Program-made: the position numbers and the translations under genes
The notes under the pieces: generated by a model
Told to the model about the DNA's origin: nothing
What the model saw: only the letters and a program-made list of their open reading frames with translations
The model's database searches: none
Origin: Bacillus licheniformis DSM 13 = ATCC 14580
GTDB taxonomy: Bacteria; Bacillota; Bacilli; Bacillales; Bacillaceae
DNA length: 64,000 nt
Reading direction: 5' to 3'
Assembly (NCBI RefSeq): GCF_000011645.1
Contig: NC_006270.3
Span: 2,477,501 to 2,541,500 of the forward strand
Shown here: positions 35,596-44,999 of the stretch, in pieces
Layout of the letters: every line of letters begins with the position of its first letter
How positions within the stretch are numbered: position 1 is the first letter of the stretch

Positions 35596-35620
35596 AAAAA
35601 CTGCCGGAGGAATCCGGCAG
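35596..35620 (-). terminator. Terminator of spoIVB
   Basis: Perfect 8-bp stem CTGCCGGA / TCCGGCAG with a 4-base loop, then TTTTT on the minus strand, directly after the spoIVB stop codon. Confidence 0.92.
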
Positions 35621-36904
35621 TCAGCTTGCTTTTTCTTTTTTATAAATATCGATTCCCGCTTCAGACAGCATCCATTCAATATGCACACCGTACCCGCTCG
35701 TCGGATCATTGACGAAAACGTGGGTTACGGCGCCAATGATCTTTCCGTTTTGGATGATCGGGCTTCCGCTCATCCCTTGAACGATGCCTCCTGTTTTACT
35801 CAACAGCCTCGGGTCGGTGATTTTCAGCACCATGCCCTTTGTGGCCGGAAACTTCTGAGGTGTCGTACTGACGACCTGAATATCGAATTTCTCGACTTTG
35901 TCGTTTTCAATAACCGTTAAAATTTGGGCAGGGCCTTCTTTTACTTCATCTGAAAATGCAATCGGAATGGCTTTGTCAGCGATGCGGTTTTTAATTGACT
36001 CGTGAAGCGTTCCGAAGATCCCGAATGGACTGTTTCTGTTGATATCGCCGATCACTTTTCGTTCTGATGCGAAACGAGCCAGTTTCTCTCCGGGATTTCC
36101 GCCTGTTCCTTTTTCAATCGAGGTGACGGTCGATTTCACGATTTGTCCTTTTTCAACAACGATCGGTTTTTTCGTATCCATATCTGAAATCACGTGGCCA
36201 AGCGCTCCGTATTTTTTCGATTTCGGCTCGAAAAAAGTCATTGTGCCGATTCCTGCGGCAGAGTCCCTGATATATAAGCCGATTCTGTATTTGTCTTCAG
36301 CCTGGTCTTTTTTCGGAACGAGCTTCGTTTTGATTTCCTGTTTATCTCTTTTTATCGACAGATGTAAGGTTTCTCCTGTTTTTCCGGCCTTTTGAATAAA
36401 AGGGGTAATGTCATTCATTTTCTCGATTTTCGTGCCGTTGATTTCGGTGATAATGTCGCCTACCGCGATTCCGGCTGCTTCACCGGGCGATTTTTTGCCT
36501 TCAGAGGTATTGATTTGATGAAAACCCACGACCAATACACCAACGGAATGAAGTTTTACACCAATGGACTGCCCGCCGGGAACCACTTTCAAATCAGGCA
36601 GGACATTTACTTTCGTTTTTTTAACCGGAAATCCGGCAAAGTCATAGACGAGTTCTGCCTTTCCATTCTTTTCGCCTTTTATTTCCACTTCGTTTTGATT
36701 TTCTTTCAATGTGAATGCTTCTGATGATCCATCTTTCGGAGTACTGACGGATAAGCTCGTTTCAACCGCACGGGTACCCGTCTCAAAAATGTTCAAATTT
36801 TTTGGTATTACAATGTATTCTTTCACCGGTTTGTAAAATCCTACACTTATTAAAGAAACAAGGAGAATTATACCCACAGCTTTTCTGATTTTTTCAACAT
36901 CCAC
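35621..36904 (-). CDS. spoIVB: SpoIVB, forespore signalling serine peptidase
   Basis: Made in the forespore and secreted across its membrane, SpoIVB cleaves SpoIVFA and so triggers sigma-K activation. About 427 residues: one N-terminal membrane anchor (AVGIILLVSLISVGFY, about 8-23), a PDZ domain (about 105-180, GVLVVGFHQI, IAVGDIITEINGTKI), and the S55 peptidase domain with His in YGALGHVISDMDTKKP and Ser in GGIVQGMSGSPIIQNGK. GTG at 36904 follows AGGAG by 9 bases and gives the length of the B. subtilis protein; the frame to 36961 is open but has no ribosome site. A weak sigma-G-like TGAATG lies upstream near 36962. Confidence 0.96.
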   Translation of the reverse strand: MDVEKIRKAVGIILLVSLISVGFYKPVKEYIVIPKNLNIFETGTRAVETSLSVSTPKDGSSEAFTLKENQNEVEIKGEKNGKAELVYDFAGFPVKKTKVNVLPDLKVVPGGQSIGVKLHSVGVLVVGFHQINTSEGKKSPGEAAGIAVGDIITEINGTKIEKMNDITPFIQKAGKTGETLHLSIKRDKQEIKTKLVPKKDQAEDKYRIGLYIRDSAAGIGTMTFFEPKSKKYGALGHVISDMDTKKPIVVEKGQIVKSTVTSIEKGTGGNPGEKLARFASERKVIGDINRNSPFGIFGTLHESIKNRIADKAIPIAFSDEVKEGPAQILTVIENDKVEKFDIQVVSTTPQKFPATKGMVLKITDPRLLSKTGGIVQGMSGSPIIQNGKIIGAVTHVFVNDPTSGYGVHIEWMLSEAGIDIYKKEKAS

Positions 36905-37056
36905 CTTTTCACTCTCCTCGCACCTAACCCACACCATATAAATTTCTTTCGCTACATTCATTACTTTTGCCTTCCGGACGGCGATTTATAACTGTGAACG
37001 GAAGAAAAACATTGGATAAAATGATAAGAAAGAGTTTGTATAAGAAAATGCCGACA

Positions 37057-37090
37057 AAAAAATAAGCTGTTCAAAAAATGAACAGCTTAT
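37057..37090 (-). terminator. Terminator of recN (end of the recN gene cluster)
   Basis: Perfect 12-bp stem ATAAGCTGTTCA / TGAACAGCTTAT with a 5-base loop, then TTTTTTT on the minus strand. It overlaps the recN stop codon. Confidence 0.92.
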
Positions 37091-38817
37091 CCGCTGGTTT
37101 TGACTAGCTTAGCTTGATTTAAAAGTTCTTTCGCATGGCGCTTCGTCAAATCCGTTACTTCAACGCCGGCAATCATCCGGCCGATTTCCGCTATTTTTTC
37201 CTGTTTTGACAAAGGTGTGACGCTTGTTGTTGTTCTCCCGTCTTTCGACTGTTTCGTGATCAAAAGGTGGGTGTCAGCCATCGCGGCCACCTGCGGCAAG
37301 TGGGTAATGCATAAAACTTGAGAGCCGATAGAGACGCGGTGTATTTTTTCAGCGATCGCCTGCGCGACTCTTCCGCTTACACCAGTGTCCACTTCATCGA
37401 AAATGATCGATGTAACATCCTGCTGAGCGGAGAAAATGCTTTTCATCGCCAGCATGATTCTTGAGAGCTCTCCTCCTGAAGCAACCTTTGACAAGGATTT
37501 AAGCGGTTCTCCCGTGTTTGTGGAGATCAGGAAACGAACGGTGTCAATGCCGTGCTTTGTGAGCTGAACAGGCATTCCGTTGACGACGGGTGCATCATCA
37601 TCCCGTTCCGCTTTTTTCACATGAAATTCCGTATCAAATGTCGATTTTTCCATATACAGATCTTTCAATTCCTGCTGAATCTGTTTGGCCAGCTTTTCCG
37701 CCCATTTTTTTCTGATTTCGGACACATTGGCTGCTTCAATCGCCACATCCTTGCCGATTGATTCGAGTCGTGATTTTAAAGCCTGCAAGTGGCTGTCCCG
37801 GTTTTCGATCCGGTCGATTTCTTCCTCTATCTTAGCCGAATAAGCTTGGATGTCTTCGACAGTAGCGCCGTATTTGCGTTTCAGCTGTTTGATTTCGTTT
37901 AAACGCGATTCGATATAATCGAGGCGCTCGGGGTCGTATTCGAGTTCATCCAGCATATTTCTGATCTGAAAGGTTGAATCTTCGAGAATGTAGTAAGCGT
38001 TGGCTACCGATTCAGATACTTTATTGAGCCCTTCATTAATGCCTGAGACGTTTTCAAGCTCGCTTGAAGCCATGCCGACCCAGTCAAGCCCGGCCTGCTC
38101 ATTGCGAAGCGCATTATAGGCATTTTGCAGCGCTTCGTATATTTTTTCGAAATTTGCAATTTGACGGCGCTCTTCCTGAAGAAGCTCGTCCTCTTTCGGC
38201 TCAAGGTTTGCTGATTCGATTTCGTCAAGCTGGAACTGTATTAAATCGAGCCTGTGAGCCATTTCCTGCTCGCTTTCAGAAAGCTCTTTCACCTTCTTCA
38301 TGACATCCATGTAGCGGCTGTAAACTTCCTGATACGCTTTTAAAGCATTCTCGATTTCTTCTCCTGCGAACCTGTCCAGAAGCTGAAGATGGTGCTCGTC
38401 CTCCATCAGCAGCTGATTGTCGTGCTGCCCGTGAATGTCAAGCAGCAGTCTGCCGACTTCCCGCAATGCGGCAATGGTGACAAGTTTTCCATTGACGCGG
38501 CAGATGCTTTTGCCGTTTGCGTTAATATCTCTTCTCATGACGATCATGTCGTCCGAGGCTTCAATCCCCAGCTCTGTGCACAAATCAAAAACCGGATGGC
38601 CGCCGTCAAGGAGGAAAAGCCCTTCCAATTCGGCCCTTTTTTCGCCATACCTGACATATTCGGACGATCCGCGGCCTCCGACAAGCAAAGAGACGGCGTC
38701 GATGATGATCGATTTTCCGGCACCTGTTTCACCGGTTAGAACCGTCAGCCCTTTTTCAAAAGAAACGGTTAATTCTTCGATAATCGCAAAGTTTTTGATC
38801 GATAATTCAGCTAACAA
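37087..38817 (-). CDS. recN: DNA repair protein RecN
   Basis: SMC-like ATPase of 576 residues that acts early at DNA double-strand breaks. Walker A GETGAGKSIIIDAVSLL (about 29-45), a long central coiled coil (about 155-360, Glu/Lys-rich), ABC signature KVASGGELSRIMLA and Walker B IIFDEVDTGVSG with the D-loop. The start is TTG at 38817 (reads MLAELSIKNFAIIEEL), preceded by AGAGGTG; this matches the known N-terminus. The frame is open 26 codons upstream, overlapping ahrC, which is rejected. Downstream of ahrC in the same unit. Confidence 0.96.
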   Translation of the reverse strand: MLAELSIKNFAIIEELTVSFEKGLTVLTGETGAGKSIIIDAVSLLVGGRGSSEYVRYGEKRAELEGLFLLDGGHPVFDLCTELGIEASDDMIVMRRDINANGKSICRVNGKLVTIAALREVGRLLLDIHGQHDNQLLMEDEHHLQLLDRFAGEEIENALKAYQEVYSRYMDVMKKVKELSESEQEMAHRLDLIQFQLDEIESANLEPKEDELLQEERRQIANFEKIYEALQNAYNALRNEQAGLDWVGMASSELENVSGINEGLNKVSESVANAYYILEDSTFQIRNMLDELEYDPERLDYIESRLNEIKQLKRKYGATVEDIQAYSAKIEEEIDRIENRDSHLQALKSRLESIGKDVAIEAANVSEIRKKWAEKLAKQIQQELKDLYMEKSTFDTEFHVKKAERDDDAPVVNGMPVQLTKHGIDTVRFLISTNTGEPLKSLSKVASGGELSRIMLAMKSIFSAQQDVTSIIFDEVDTGVSGRVAQAIAEKIHRVSIGSQVLCITHLPQVAAMADTHLLITKQSKDGRTTTSVTPLSKQEKIAEIGRMIAGVEVTDLTKRHAKELLNQAKLVKTSG

Positions 38818-38848
38818 GCTTTCATGACACCTCTTTTCAGGCCTTCGT

Positions 38849-39298
38849 TTATAAAAGCTCCAATATTTTCTTCTGTACGACTTTCGTATCATCATGCGTC
38901 CGGCAGATGATCAAAATGGTATCATCTCCGCAGATCGTTCCCATGATTTCTTCCCAATCCAAATTGTCCATCAGCGCCCCGATCGCCTGCGCGTTTCCCG
39001 GCATTGTTTTTAACACAATCAGATGGCTGGCTGAGTCGATTTTGACGAATGCGTCCATTAACGATCTTTTTAATTTGGAAAGGGGATTAAAGCGCTGATC
39101 AGCAGGCAGGCTGTATTTGTAGGAACCGTTGTTTGTCGGCACCTTCACCAAATGAAGCTCTTTAATATCCCGTGAGACGGTGGCCTGCGTCACATTATAG
39201 CCGTCTTTCTTTAAAATATCGACAAGCTCATCCTGCGTTTCAATTTCATTCGCGGTGATAATCTCCCTGATTTTAATATGCCTTTGACCTTTGTTCAT
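38849..39298 (-). CDS. ahrC: Arginine repressor/activator AhrC (ArgR)
   Basis: Hexameric regulator of arginine metabolism, 149 residues. The N-terminal winged helix (about 1-70) contains TQDELVDILKKDGYNVTQAT and VSRDIKELHLVKVP; the C-terminal domain (about 80-149) has the arginine-binding GTICGDDTILIICR. ATG at 39298 has GAGGTG 4 bases upstream. It represses arginine synthesis and activates catabolism; one target, the ARG box before artP, lies in this window. Inverted repeats just upstream may be involved in autoregulation. Confidence 0.97.
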   Translation of the reverse strand: MNKGQRHIKIREIITANEIETQDELVDILKKDGYNVTQATVSRDIKELHLVKVPTNNGSYKYSLPADQRFNPLSKLKRSLMDAFVKIDSASHLIVLKTMPGNAQAIGALMDNLDWEEIMGTICGDDTILIICRTHDDTKVVQKKILELL

Positions 39299-39313
39299 TT
39301 CACACCTCGTTTT

Positions 39314-39330
39314 ATACACAAATTGTGTAT
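39314..39330. promoter_or_regulatory. Perfect 17-bp palindrome upstream of ahrC
   Basis: ATACACAAATTGTGTAT is a palindrome around a central A, 16 bases before the ahrC start. It does not match the ARG-box core closely; the adjoining GTATGTTTATAC is a second imperfect repeat. It could be an operator for AhrC or another factor, or a short hairpin in the leader. Confidence 0.4.
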
Positions 39331-39381
39331 GTTTATACATTTATGTTAAATGATTTTGTCGGAAAAGTACATGTTTGCAGT

Positions 39382-39416
39382 AAAAAAGGAATAATAGCCC
39401 ACTATTATTCCTTTTT
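39382..39416 (-). terminator. Terminator-like hairpin between yqxC and ahrC
   Basis: Perfect 15-bp stem AAAAAGGAATAATAG / CTATTATTCCTTTTT with a 4-base loop and T-rich flank on the minus strand. It separates yqxC from ahrC, so ahrC-recN may be a transcription unit of its own with some read-through. Confidence 0.85.
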
Positions 39417-39475
39417 GCGTGCCGGCCAACCCTCGCATTCGCCGTACGGCCCTGCAAGGGTTTTTAATCACGCTG
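39417..39475. repeat. Palindromic intergenic repeat, copy A (short form)
   Basis: Left arm GCGTG...AACCCTCGCATTCG and right arm TGCAAGGGTTTTTAATCACGC form an imperfect inverted repeat over 59 bases. The same arms occur at 60155-60275 around a longer insert. The right arm contains the stop codon and last three codons of yqxC. Confidence 0.75.
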
Positions 39476-40309
39476 ATCCGGTTTTTTCGCTTTTAATGTC
39501 TTGTGAGCCTCTTCGACAATTTGATTGATCGTTTCTTCCGCTATCGGCGTTCCGGATTGCGCCTCTCCGTCCCAATGCAAATGGAGAAGGAATTCGATGT
39601 TGCCGTCGCCGCCGGTAATCGGAGAAAACGAGGCGTTTCGGCAGTCGTATCCTTCTCGAGCCGCAAACCGGCTGATGTCATCAAGCACAGCTTTATGGAC
39701 GAGGGGATCGCGGACGATCCCTTTTTTCCCGACGGATTCCCGCCCTGCTTCAAACTGCGGTTTGACGAGAGCGATGCAGTCGCTTCCCGGCACTAAAATG
39801 TTCTTCAGCACAGGGAGGATGATTTTCAGTGAGATAAAAGAGACATCGACCGTCGCGAACTCCGGCAGCCCTTCCGTAAAATCGGCAGGTGTGCAATACC
39901 GGAAATTGGTGCGTTCCATCACAACAACCCGCTCATCCTGCCTCAGCTTCCAGGCGAGCTGATTATAACCGACATCAACGGCATATGAGCAAAGAGCGCC
40001 GTTTTGCAGCGCACAGTCTGTAAAGCCGCCGGTGGACGAGCCGATGTCAATCATCAGCTTGCCTTGAACGGAGAGCTGAAACTCCTTTAATGCTTTTTCA
40101 AGTTTTAATCCGCCTCTTGAGACGTATTTTAACGGGTTTCCTTTAACGGTCAGCGGGATCGTGCGGTCGACCTTTTCGCCCGGCTTGTCCAGTCTGTTTT
40201 CATTCGTATAGACAATGCCGGCCATGATGGCTCTTTTCGCTTTTTCCCGCGTTTCCATTAACCCTCTTTCTACTAATAAAACGTCGAGCCGTTCTTTTTT
40301 TCCTGTCAT
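39464..40309 (-). CDS. yqxC: TlyA-family rRNA 2'-O-methyltransferase (YqxC)
   Basis: 281 residues: an S4 RNA-binding domain (about 5-65, ERLDVLLVERGLMETREKAK) followed by an FtsJ-type methyltransferase with SAM motif DIGSSTGGFTDCALQNGA (about 87-104) and VDVSFISLKIILP. The mycobacterial relative TlyA methylates 16S and 23S rRNA; rRNA is the presumed target here. It overlaps dxs by 4 bases. The final residues QRD and stop are encoded by one arm of an intergenic palindromic repeat, so the C-terminus was probably reshaped by that element. Confidence 0.9.
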   Translation of the reverse strand: MTGKKERLDVLLVERGLMETREKAKRAIMAGIVYTNENRLDKPGEKVDRTIPLTVKGNPLKYVSRGGLKLEKALKEFQLSVQGKLMIDIGSSTGGFTDCALQNGALCSYAVDVGYNQLAWKLRQDERVVVMERTNFRYCTPADFTEGLPEFATVDVSFISLKIILPVLKNILVPGSDCIALVKPQFEAGRESVGKKGIVRDPLVHKAVLDDISRFAAREGYDCRNASFSPITGGDGNIEFLLHLHWDGEAQSGTPIAEETINQIVEEAHKTLKAKKPDQRD

Positions 40310-42207
40310 GATCCAATTCCTTTATGAGTCTTTACGGGCGTCAAAAGTCTTATTCGTCTGATGACGTCTTCTTTTGTCATTCCGATCTCTTCCAGAAGCT
40401 TGGCGACGCTGCCGTGTTCAATAAATTGATCAGGTATCCCCATTCTGTCAATGATCGGACTGTAAGACTGATGTTCATGGGCAAACTCAAGGATCGAGCT
40501 GCCGAATCCGCCTTGAAGCACAGCCTCTTCGATCGTTAAAATCGGAAGCCCCTCGTTCAGGATTTCCTTCAGCATGTTTTCATCGAGCGGCTTGATAAAA
40601 CGGGCGTTTACCACTCTGACCGAACGGCCTTCTTTTTGCAGCTCCTCCGCGGCAGCAAGCGCCATCGGAATGGTGGTGCCGAACGTTAAAATGACCGCGT
40701 CTGTCCCAGGTCGCAGCACTTCCCACGTTCCGATCGGGATCGTTTTTAATTCTTTATCCATTTTGACGCCGAGTCCGTTTCCGCGCGGAAAGCGCATGGC
40801 AATCGGGCCGTCGTCGTATTTGACAGCCGTGTTGACCATGTGCTGGCCTTCGTTTTCGTCTTTTGGCATCATGAGAACCAAATTCGGAATATGCCGTAAA
40901 AAAGCAATGTCAAACACGCCCTGGTGTGTTTCCCCGTCGGCGCCGACGAGACCTGCTCTGTCAATGCCGATAAATACATTTAGATTTTGCCGGCAGATAT
41001 CATGGACAACCTGGTCATAGGCGCGCTGAAGAAATGTCGAATAGATCGCCAGAAACGGCTTCATATTCTGTGTCGCAAGTCCCGCCGCCATCGTTGCCGC
41101 ATGCTGTTCCGCAATGCCGACATCAAACATGCGCTCCGGAAATTCGCTCGCAAACCCTTCAAGTTTTGAACCGACAGGCATGGCCGGAGTAATGGCCACA
41201 ATCCGTTCATCCTCGCGGGCAAGCTTCCTGACCGTTTCGCTTACGAGCGAGCTCCATGATGGTGCAGCAGCTTTCGGTTTGACAAAGTCACCGGTATCGA
41301 TTTTATATGGGCCGGTTCCGTGCCATGTTCCGGTTTTATCAGTTTCCGCAGGCTTGTAGCCTTTTCCTTTTTTCGTAATAACATGGAGGAGTACCGGGCC
41401 TTTCGTTTTCTTCGCATACTGCAAGTTCTCAAACAGTTCATCGTAGGAATGGCCGTCTACAGGCCCTAAATACGTAAATCCAAGCTCTTCAAAGAACATC
41501 CCGGATACGAGCAGATATTTAAGGCTGTCTTTAATCCGTTCGGCTGTAGCGGCAAGCTTTCCGCCAACAGCAGGAATCCGCTTGAACAAATACTCGAGCT
41601 CATCTTTGACCCATTGGTATTTTCCGGCTGTACGCAGCCTTCCGAGCATGGAATGAATCGCTCCGACGTTTGGAGCGATGCTCATTTCGTTGTCATTCAA
41701 AATGACAATCATATCTTTTTGTTCATGGCCGATATGGTTAAGCGCTTCAAGAGCCATGCCGCCGGTCAGTGCACCGTCTCCGATGATCGGGATGATATAT
41801 TCGTTTGTGCCTTTTAAGTCTCTCGCAGCCGCCATCCCCATCGCACCGGAGAGAGAAGTCGAGCTGTGGCCCGTTTCCCAGACATCATGTTCGCTTTCAT
41901 TCCGCTTTGGAAAACCGCACAGCCCTTTATGCTGGCGCAGCGTGGCGAAGTCCTTTCCGCGGCCGGTCAACAGTTTATGAACATACGATTGATGCCCCAC
42001 ATCCCACAAGAACTTATCTTTCGGGCTGTCAAATTCTTTATGCAATGCAATGGTAAGCTCGACAACGCCGAGATTCGGACCAATGTGCCCTCCGGATTCA
42101 GAAAGCGTTTCAATTAAAAAACGGCGAATTTCAGCGCTCAAGCTTTCCAGTTCTTCATTTGAAAGGTTCTTCAAAAATGCAGGGTCCTTTATCGATAACA
42201 GATCCAA
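40306..42207 (-). CDS. dxs: 1-deoxy-D-xylulose-5-phosphate synthase
   Basis: First enzyme of the MEP isoprenoid pathway: pyruvate plus glyceraldehyde 3-phosphate to DXP, using thiamine diphosphate. 633 residues. The ThDP-binding motif is GDGALTGGMALEALNHIG (about 150-167) to NDNEMSIAPNVGAI; GHSSTSLSGAMGMA and DVGIAEQHAATMAAGLA are conserved. TTG at 42207 (reads MDLLSIKD) gives the usual N-terminus; the TTG nine bases upstream sits on the ribosome site. Just downstream of ispA, so two steps of isoprenoid supply are co-located. Confidence 0.97.
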   Translation of the reverse strand: MDLLSIKDPAFLKNLSNEELESLSAEIRRFLIETLSESGGHIGPNLGVVELTIALHKEFDSPKDKFLWDVGHQSYVHKLLTGRGKDFATLRQHKGLCGFPKRNESEHDVWETGHSSTSLSGAMGMAAARDLKGTNEYIIPIIGDGALTGGMALEALNHIGHEQKDMIVILNDNEMSIAPNVGAIHSMLGRLRTAGKYQWVKDELEYLFKRIPAVGGKLAATAERIKDSLKYLLVSGMFFEELGFTYLGPVDGHSYDELFENLQYAKKTKGPVLLHVITKKGKGYKPAETDKTGTWHGTGPYKIDTGDFVKPKAAAPSWSSLVSETVRKLAREDERIVAITPAMPVGSKLEGFASEFPERMFDVGIAEQHAATMAAGLATQNMKPFLAIYSTFLQRAYDQVVHDICRQNLNVFIGIDRAGLVGADGETHQGVFDIAFLRHIPNLVLMMPKDENEGQHMVNTAVKYDDGPIAMRFPRGNGLGVKMDKELKTIPIGTWEVLRPGTDAVILTFGTTIPMALAAAEELQKEGRSVRVVNARFIKPLDENMLKEILNEGLPILTIEEAVLQGGFGSSILEFAHEHQSYSPIIDRMGIPDQFIEHGSVAKLLEEIGMTKEDVIRRIRLLTPVKTHKGIGS

Positions 42208-42440
42208 TCGGATCAACTCACTTTCAGCATGATTTCTGCAAGTATGCGCCTTGCTTCGTTTTAGGTTTTCAGCTTGAATTATTATATGATGAATTCATCC
42301 CCATGCGCAAACTTGCATATGCGGACGCTTCGTTTGAAAAAACAGCCGCTAACACAACGTGATAACGGCGCGGCGTTTTAGAGTTCAACTCTCTACATTT
42401 TATCACAATAAGCCTTTGATGCTCAAATGGAAGCCCTGTA

Positions 42441-43331
42441 TCAATGATCCCTAGCGGCAATCATATCGCAGAACTCGTACATAAGCTCTTTTTCAAGCGG
42501 AAGCTCTGAAATCAGCTGTTTTGCTTTTTCAATATGTTCATCAAGTTTTTGGCTGGCGCCCTCAAGCGAAAGGAGCGACGGATACGTCGACTTTCCGTTT
42601 GAAGCGTCGGATCCGATCCGTTTGCCGATCTTATCCTCCGAGCCTTCAAGGTCCAAAATGTCATCTCTGATCTGAAAGCCGATGCCGATATGATGGCTGA
42701 ATTCGCGCAGCTTTTCGATCTCTTTTTCAGATGCATCTGCAAGAATGGCTCCCGCAATGACGCTGAAGCTGAGGAGTTTAGCCGTTTTTCCTTCGTGGAT
42801 TCGCTGCAGTTCATCAAGAGATACAGACTTTGATTCCGCTTCCATATCTAAAATCTGACCGCCGACCATGCCTTCGGCCCCCGCTGCCGAAATCAGCTCG
42901 TTCACCAGTCTGATGCGCTTTTCAGCGGATACATCAGAAGGCATATTGGAAGTGATCATTTTGAAGCTTTCGGTTAATAAGGCGTCTCCCGCGAGAATGG
43001 CCGTCGCCTCCCCGTAAATTTTGTGGTTTGTCGGCTTACCTCTTCTGAGGTCATCGTCATCCATACAAGGGAGGTCGTCATGGATTAATGAATACGTATG
43101 GATCATTTCAACCGCGCATCCGACTGGAATTCCGGCTTCTTCGTCTTTTCCGTACGCATGAAGAAGCGCAAGAACCAATATCGGTCTCAGCCGTTTCCCC
43201 CCGGCTTCCAATGAGTACAGCATGGATTCCTTGAGGATGGACGGCGCTTGCAAGTCTTTAATATACATCGGAAGGCGCTCTTCAATTACTGTTTTTCTCG
43301 ATTTTAAAAATCCTTCAAGTTTACCGGTCAC
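42441..43331 (-). CDS. ispA: Farnesyl diphosphate synthase (IspA)
   Basis: Prenyltransferase of 296 residues joining isopentenyl diphosphate to DMAPP and GPP. First aspartate-rich motif LIHDDLPCMDDDDLRRGKPT (about 85-104), second motif GFQIRDDILDLEGS (about 215-228), and the GGKRLRP IPP-binding block near 45. GTG at 43331 is preceded by AGGAGG at ideal spacing; it overlaps xseB by 11 bases. Length equals the B. subtilis enzyme. Confidence 0.95.
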   Translation of the reverse strand: MTGKLEGFLKSRKTVIEERLPMYIKDLQAPSILKESMLYSLEAGGKRLRPILVLALLHAYGKDEEAGIPVGCAVEMIHTYSLIHDDLPCMDDDDLRRGKPTNHKIYGEATAILAGDALLTESFKMITSNMPSDVSAEKRIRLVNELISAAGAEGMVGGQILDMEAESKSVSLDELQRIHEGKTAKLLSFSVIAGAILADASEKEIEKLREFSHHIGIGFQIRDDILDLEGSEDKIGKRIGSDASNGKSTYPSLLSLEGASQKLDEHIEKAKQLISELPLEKELMYEFCDMIAARDH

Positions 43332-43581
43332 CTTTTTCCTCCTCCCGAACACTGAAAGGAGCTAATTCCCCGTTTTCCCGCAAAATGAAGTCCATCTGTT
43401 TTTCGACATTTTGCAGTTTTTCGTGGCATATTTTCGAAAGAGCCATCCCCTCCTGGAAATAGTCGATCGCCTTTTCCAAAGGCACGTCCCCTTCTTCAAG
43501 CTTTGATACGATCTGTTCCAAACCTTTCATCGCCTCTTCAAATGTCAGGTCATCCCGGTTTGTTTTGTTTTCTTCAGCCAT
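43321..43581 (-). CDS. xseB: Exodeoxyribonuclease VII small subunit
   Basis: 86 residues. The typical XseB core [20 protein letters not shown] and [20 protein letters not shown] is present, forming two helices that bind the XseA C-terminus. ATG at 43581 (MAEENK) with AGAGGCG upstream; it overlaps xseA by 8 bases and ispA by 11, a tightly packed and coupled set. Confidence 0.95.
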
Positions 43582-44923
43582 TTGTTTCGCCTCTCTTTTG
43601 CAGTACCTCACAGGTCAGCGTCCCATCGTTTAATGTGACGCGGATCTCGTCTTTTTCATGAACCTGTTCAATACTTTTAATCAATTCGTTTTCTTTATAT
43701 GTCAAACTGTACCCTCTTTCCATCACTTGGAGAGGGCTTAATGCATTCAGTTTACCAAGAACCGTTTGAAACTGCGAGTGAATCTGCTTCAGCTGCACTT
43801 TCATATTCCGCTTCAGCCGGACTGTTTGCTCTTCATGCCTTTTTCGCGCTTGTTTAAGCTGCTCCTCGGGATGAAGCATCTCCAGCTTGTATGTCTGTTC
43901 GTTCAGTTTTTGTTTTTTGCGGTCGACGGTCATCGCCAGCTGTTTTTGGAAACGGTCGAATATCAGGTCGAATTCCTGTTCCTTTTGGGCATATAGCCGC
44001 TTCGGGTATCGGAAGGCATAGGAGGACTGAAGGTTTTTCACCCGCTCCTGCCGCTTTTTTAAGTCCTGCTGCATCGATTTTGTCATTCTCGCTTCGAGCG
44101 TTTTCAGACGCTCCAGCAAATCAAGCATATTAGGTACGGCCAGTTCGGCCGCTCCTGTCGGGGTTGCCGCGCGCAAATCGGCGACAAAATCGCTGATTGT
44201 AAAATCCGTTTCATGCCCGACGGCAGAAATGATCGGAATGTCAGAAGAAAAAATGGCCCTGGCGACGGCCTCTTCGTTAAATGCCCACAGCTCTTCGATC
44301 GATCCTCCTCCTCGACCGACGATTAATACATCGCATAAGTCTCTGCGGTTAGCCTCTTCAATGCTGCTTACGATGGACTCGCCCGCGTTTACTCCTTGAA
44401 CGAGCGTAGGAAGGACGATCACTTTTACAAGGGGATATCTTCTTTTAATGGTGGTGATCACATCGCGTACAGCCGCTCCAGTTGGAGACGTGACAACACC
44501 GACGACGGATGGGAACGCGGGGATGGGTTTCTTGTATTTTTCATCAAATAAGCCTTCTTGCGATAGCTTTTTCTTAAGTTCCTCATACGCGAGATGAAGC
44601 GCACCTATGCCGTCCGGCTGGATTTCTTTTGCATAAAGCTGATAGCTGCCGCTCGGTTCATATACCGAAATGCCGCCTCTCACCAATACTTTCATCCCGT
44701 TTTCAGGGGTAAAGGCGAGATTCCTGTTTTGTCTGGCGAACATGACGGATTGGATGCGGGCGTTATCATCTTTCAGTGTGAAATAAATATGGCCTCTGCT
44801 ATGTATTTTAACATTTGACAGCTCGCCCTTGATCCAAATATCTTCAAGATGAGGGTCCACGTCAAATTTGCGCTTAATATATTTTGTCAAAGCCGTGACC
44901 GTGACAAATGATATTTCACTCAT
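43574..44923 (-). CDS. xseA: Exodeoxyribonuclease VII large subunit
   Basis: Catalytic subunit of 449 residues degrading single-stranded DNA from either end. OB-fold N-terminus (about 1-100, [21 protein letters not shown] split across the first strands), catalytic domain with [17 protein letters not shown] and [21 protein letters not shown] (about 190-210), and [19 protein letters not shown] long coiled-coil region (about 270-390, Lys/Glu/Arg-rich) binds XseB subunits. Confidence 0.96.
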
Positions 44924-44955
44924 GGCACAGTCTCCTTTCTAAGAAGGCACAAGAA

Positions 44956-44991
44956 CGTTCATCCGCCGGCGCGAGACCAGGCGGATGAACG
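44956..44991 (-). terminator. Hairpin between folD and xseA
   Basis: Perfect 12-bp stem CGTTCATCCGCC / GGCGGATGAACG with a 12-base loop. The T run after it on the minus strand is poor, so this may be an mRNA processing or attenuation element more than a full terminator. Confidence 0.55.
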
Positions 44992-44999
44992 GCTGTACA

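Noticed and set aside
38818..38895. Longer recN start overlapping ahrC
   Set aside because: The extra 26 residues are basic and absent from the RecN family; TTG at 38817 with AGAGGTG gives the known N-terminus.
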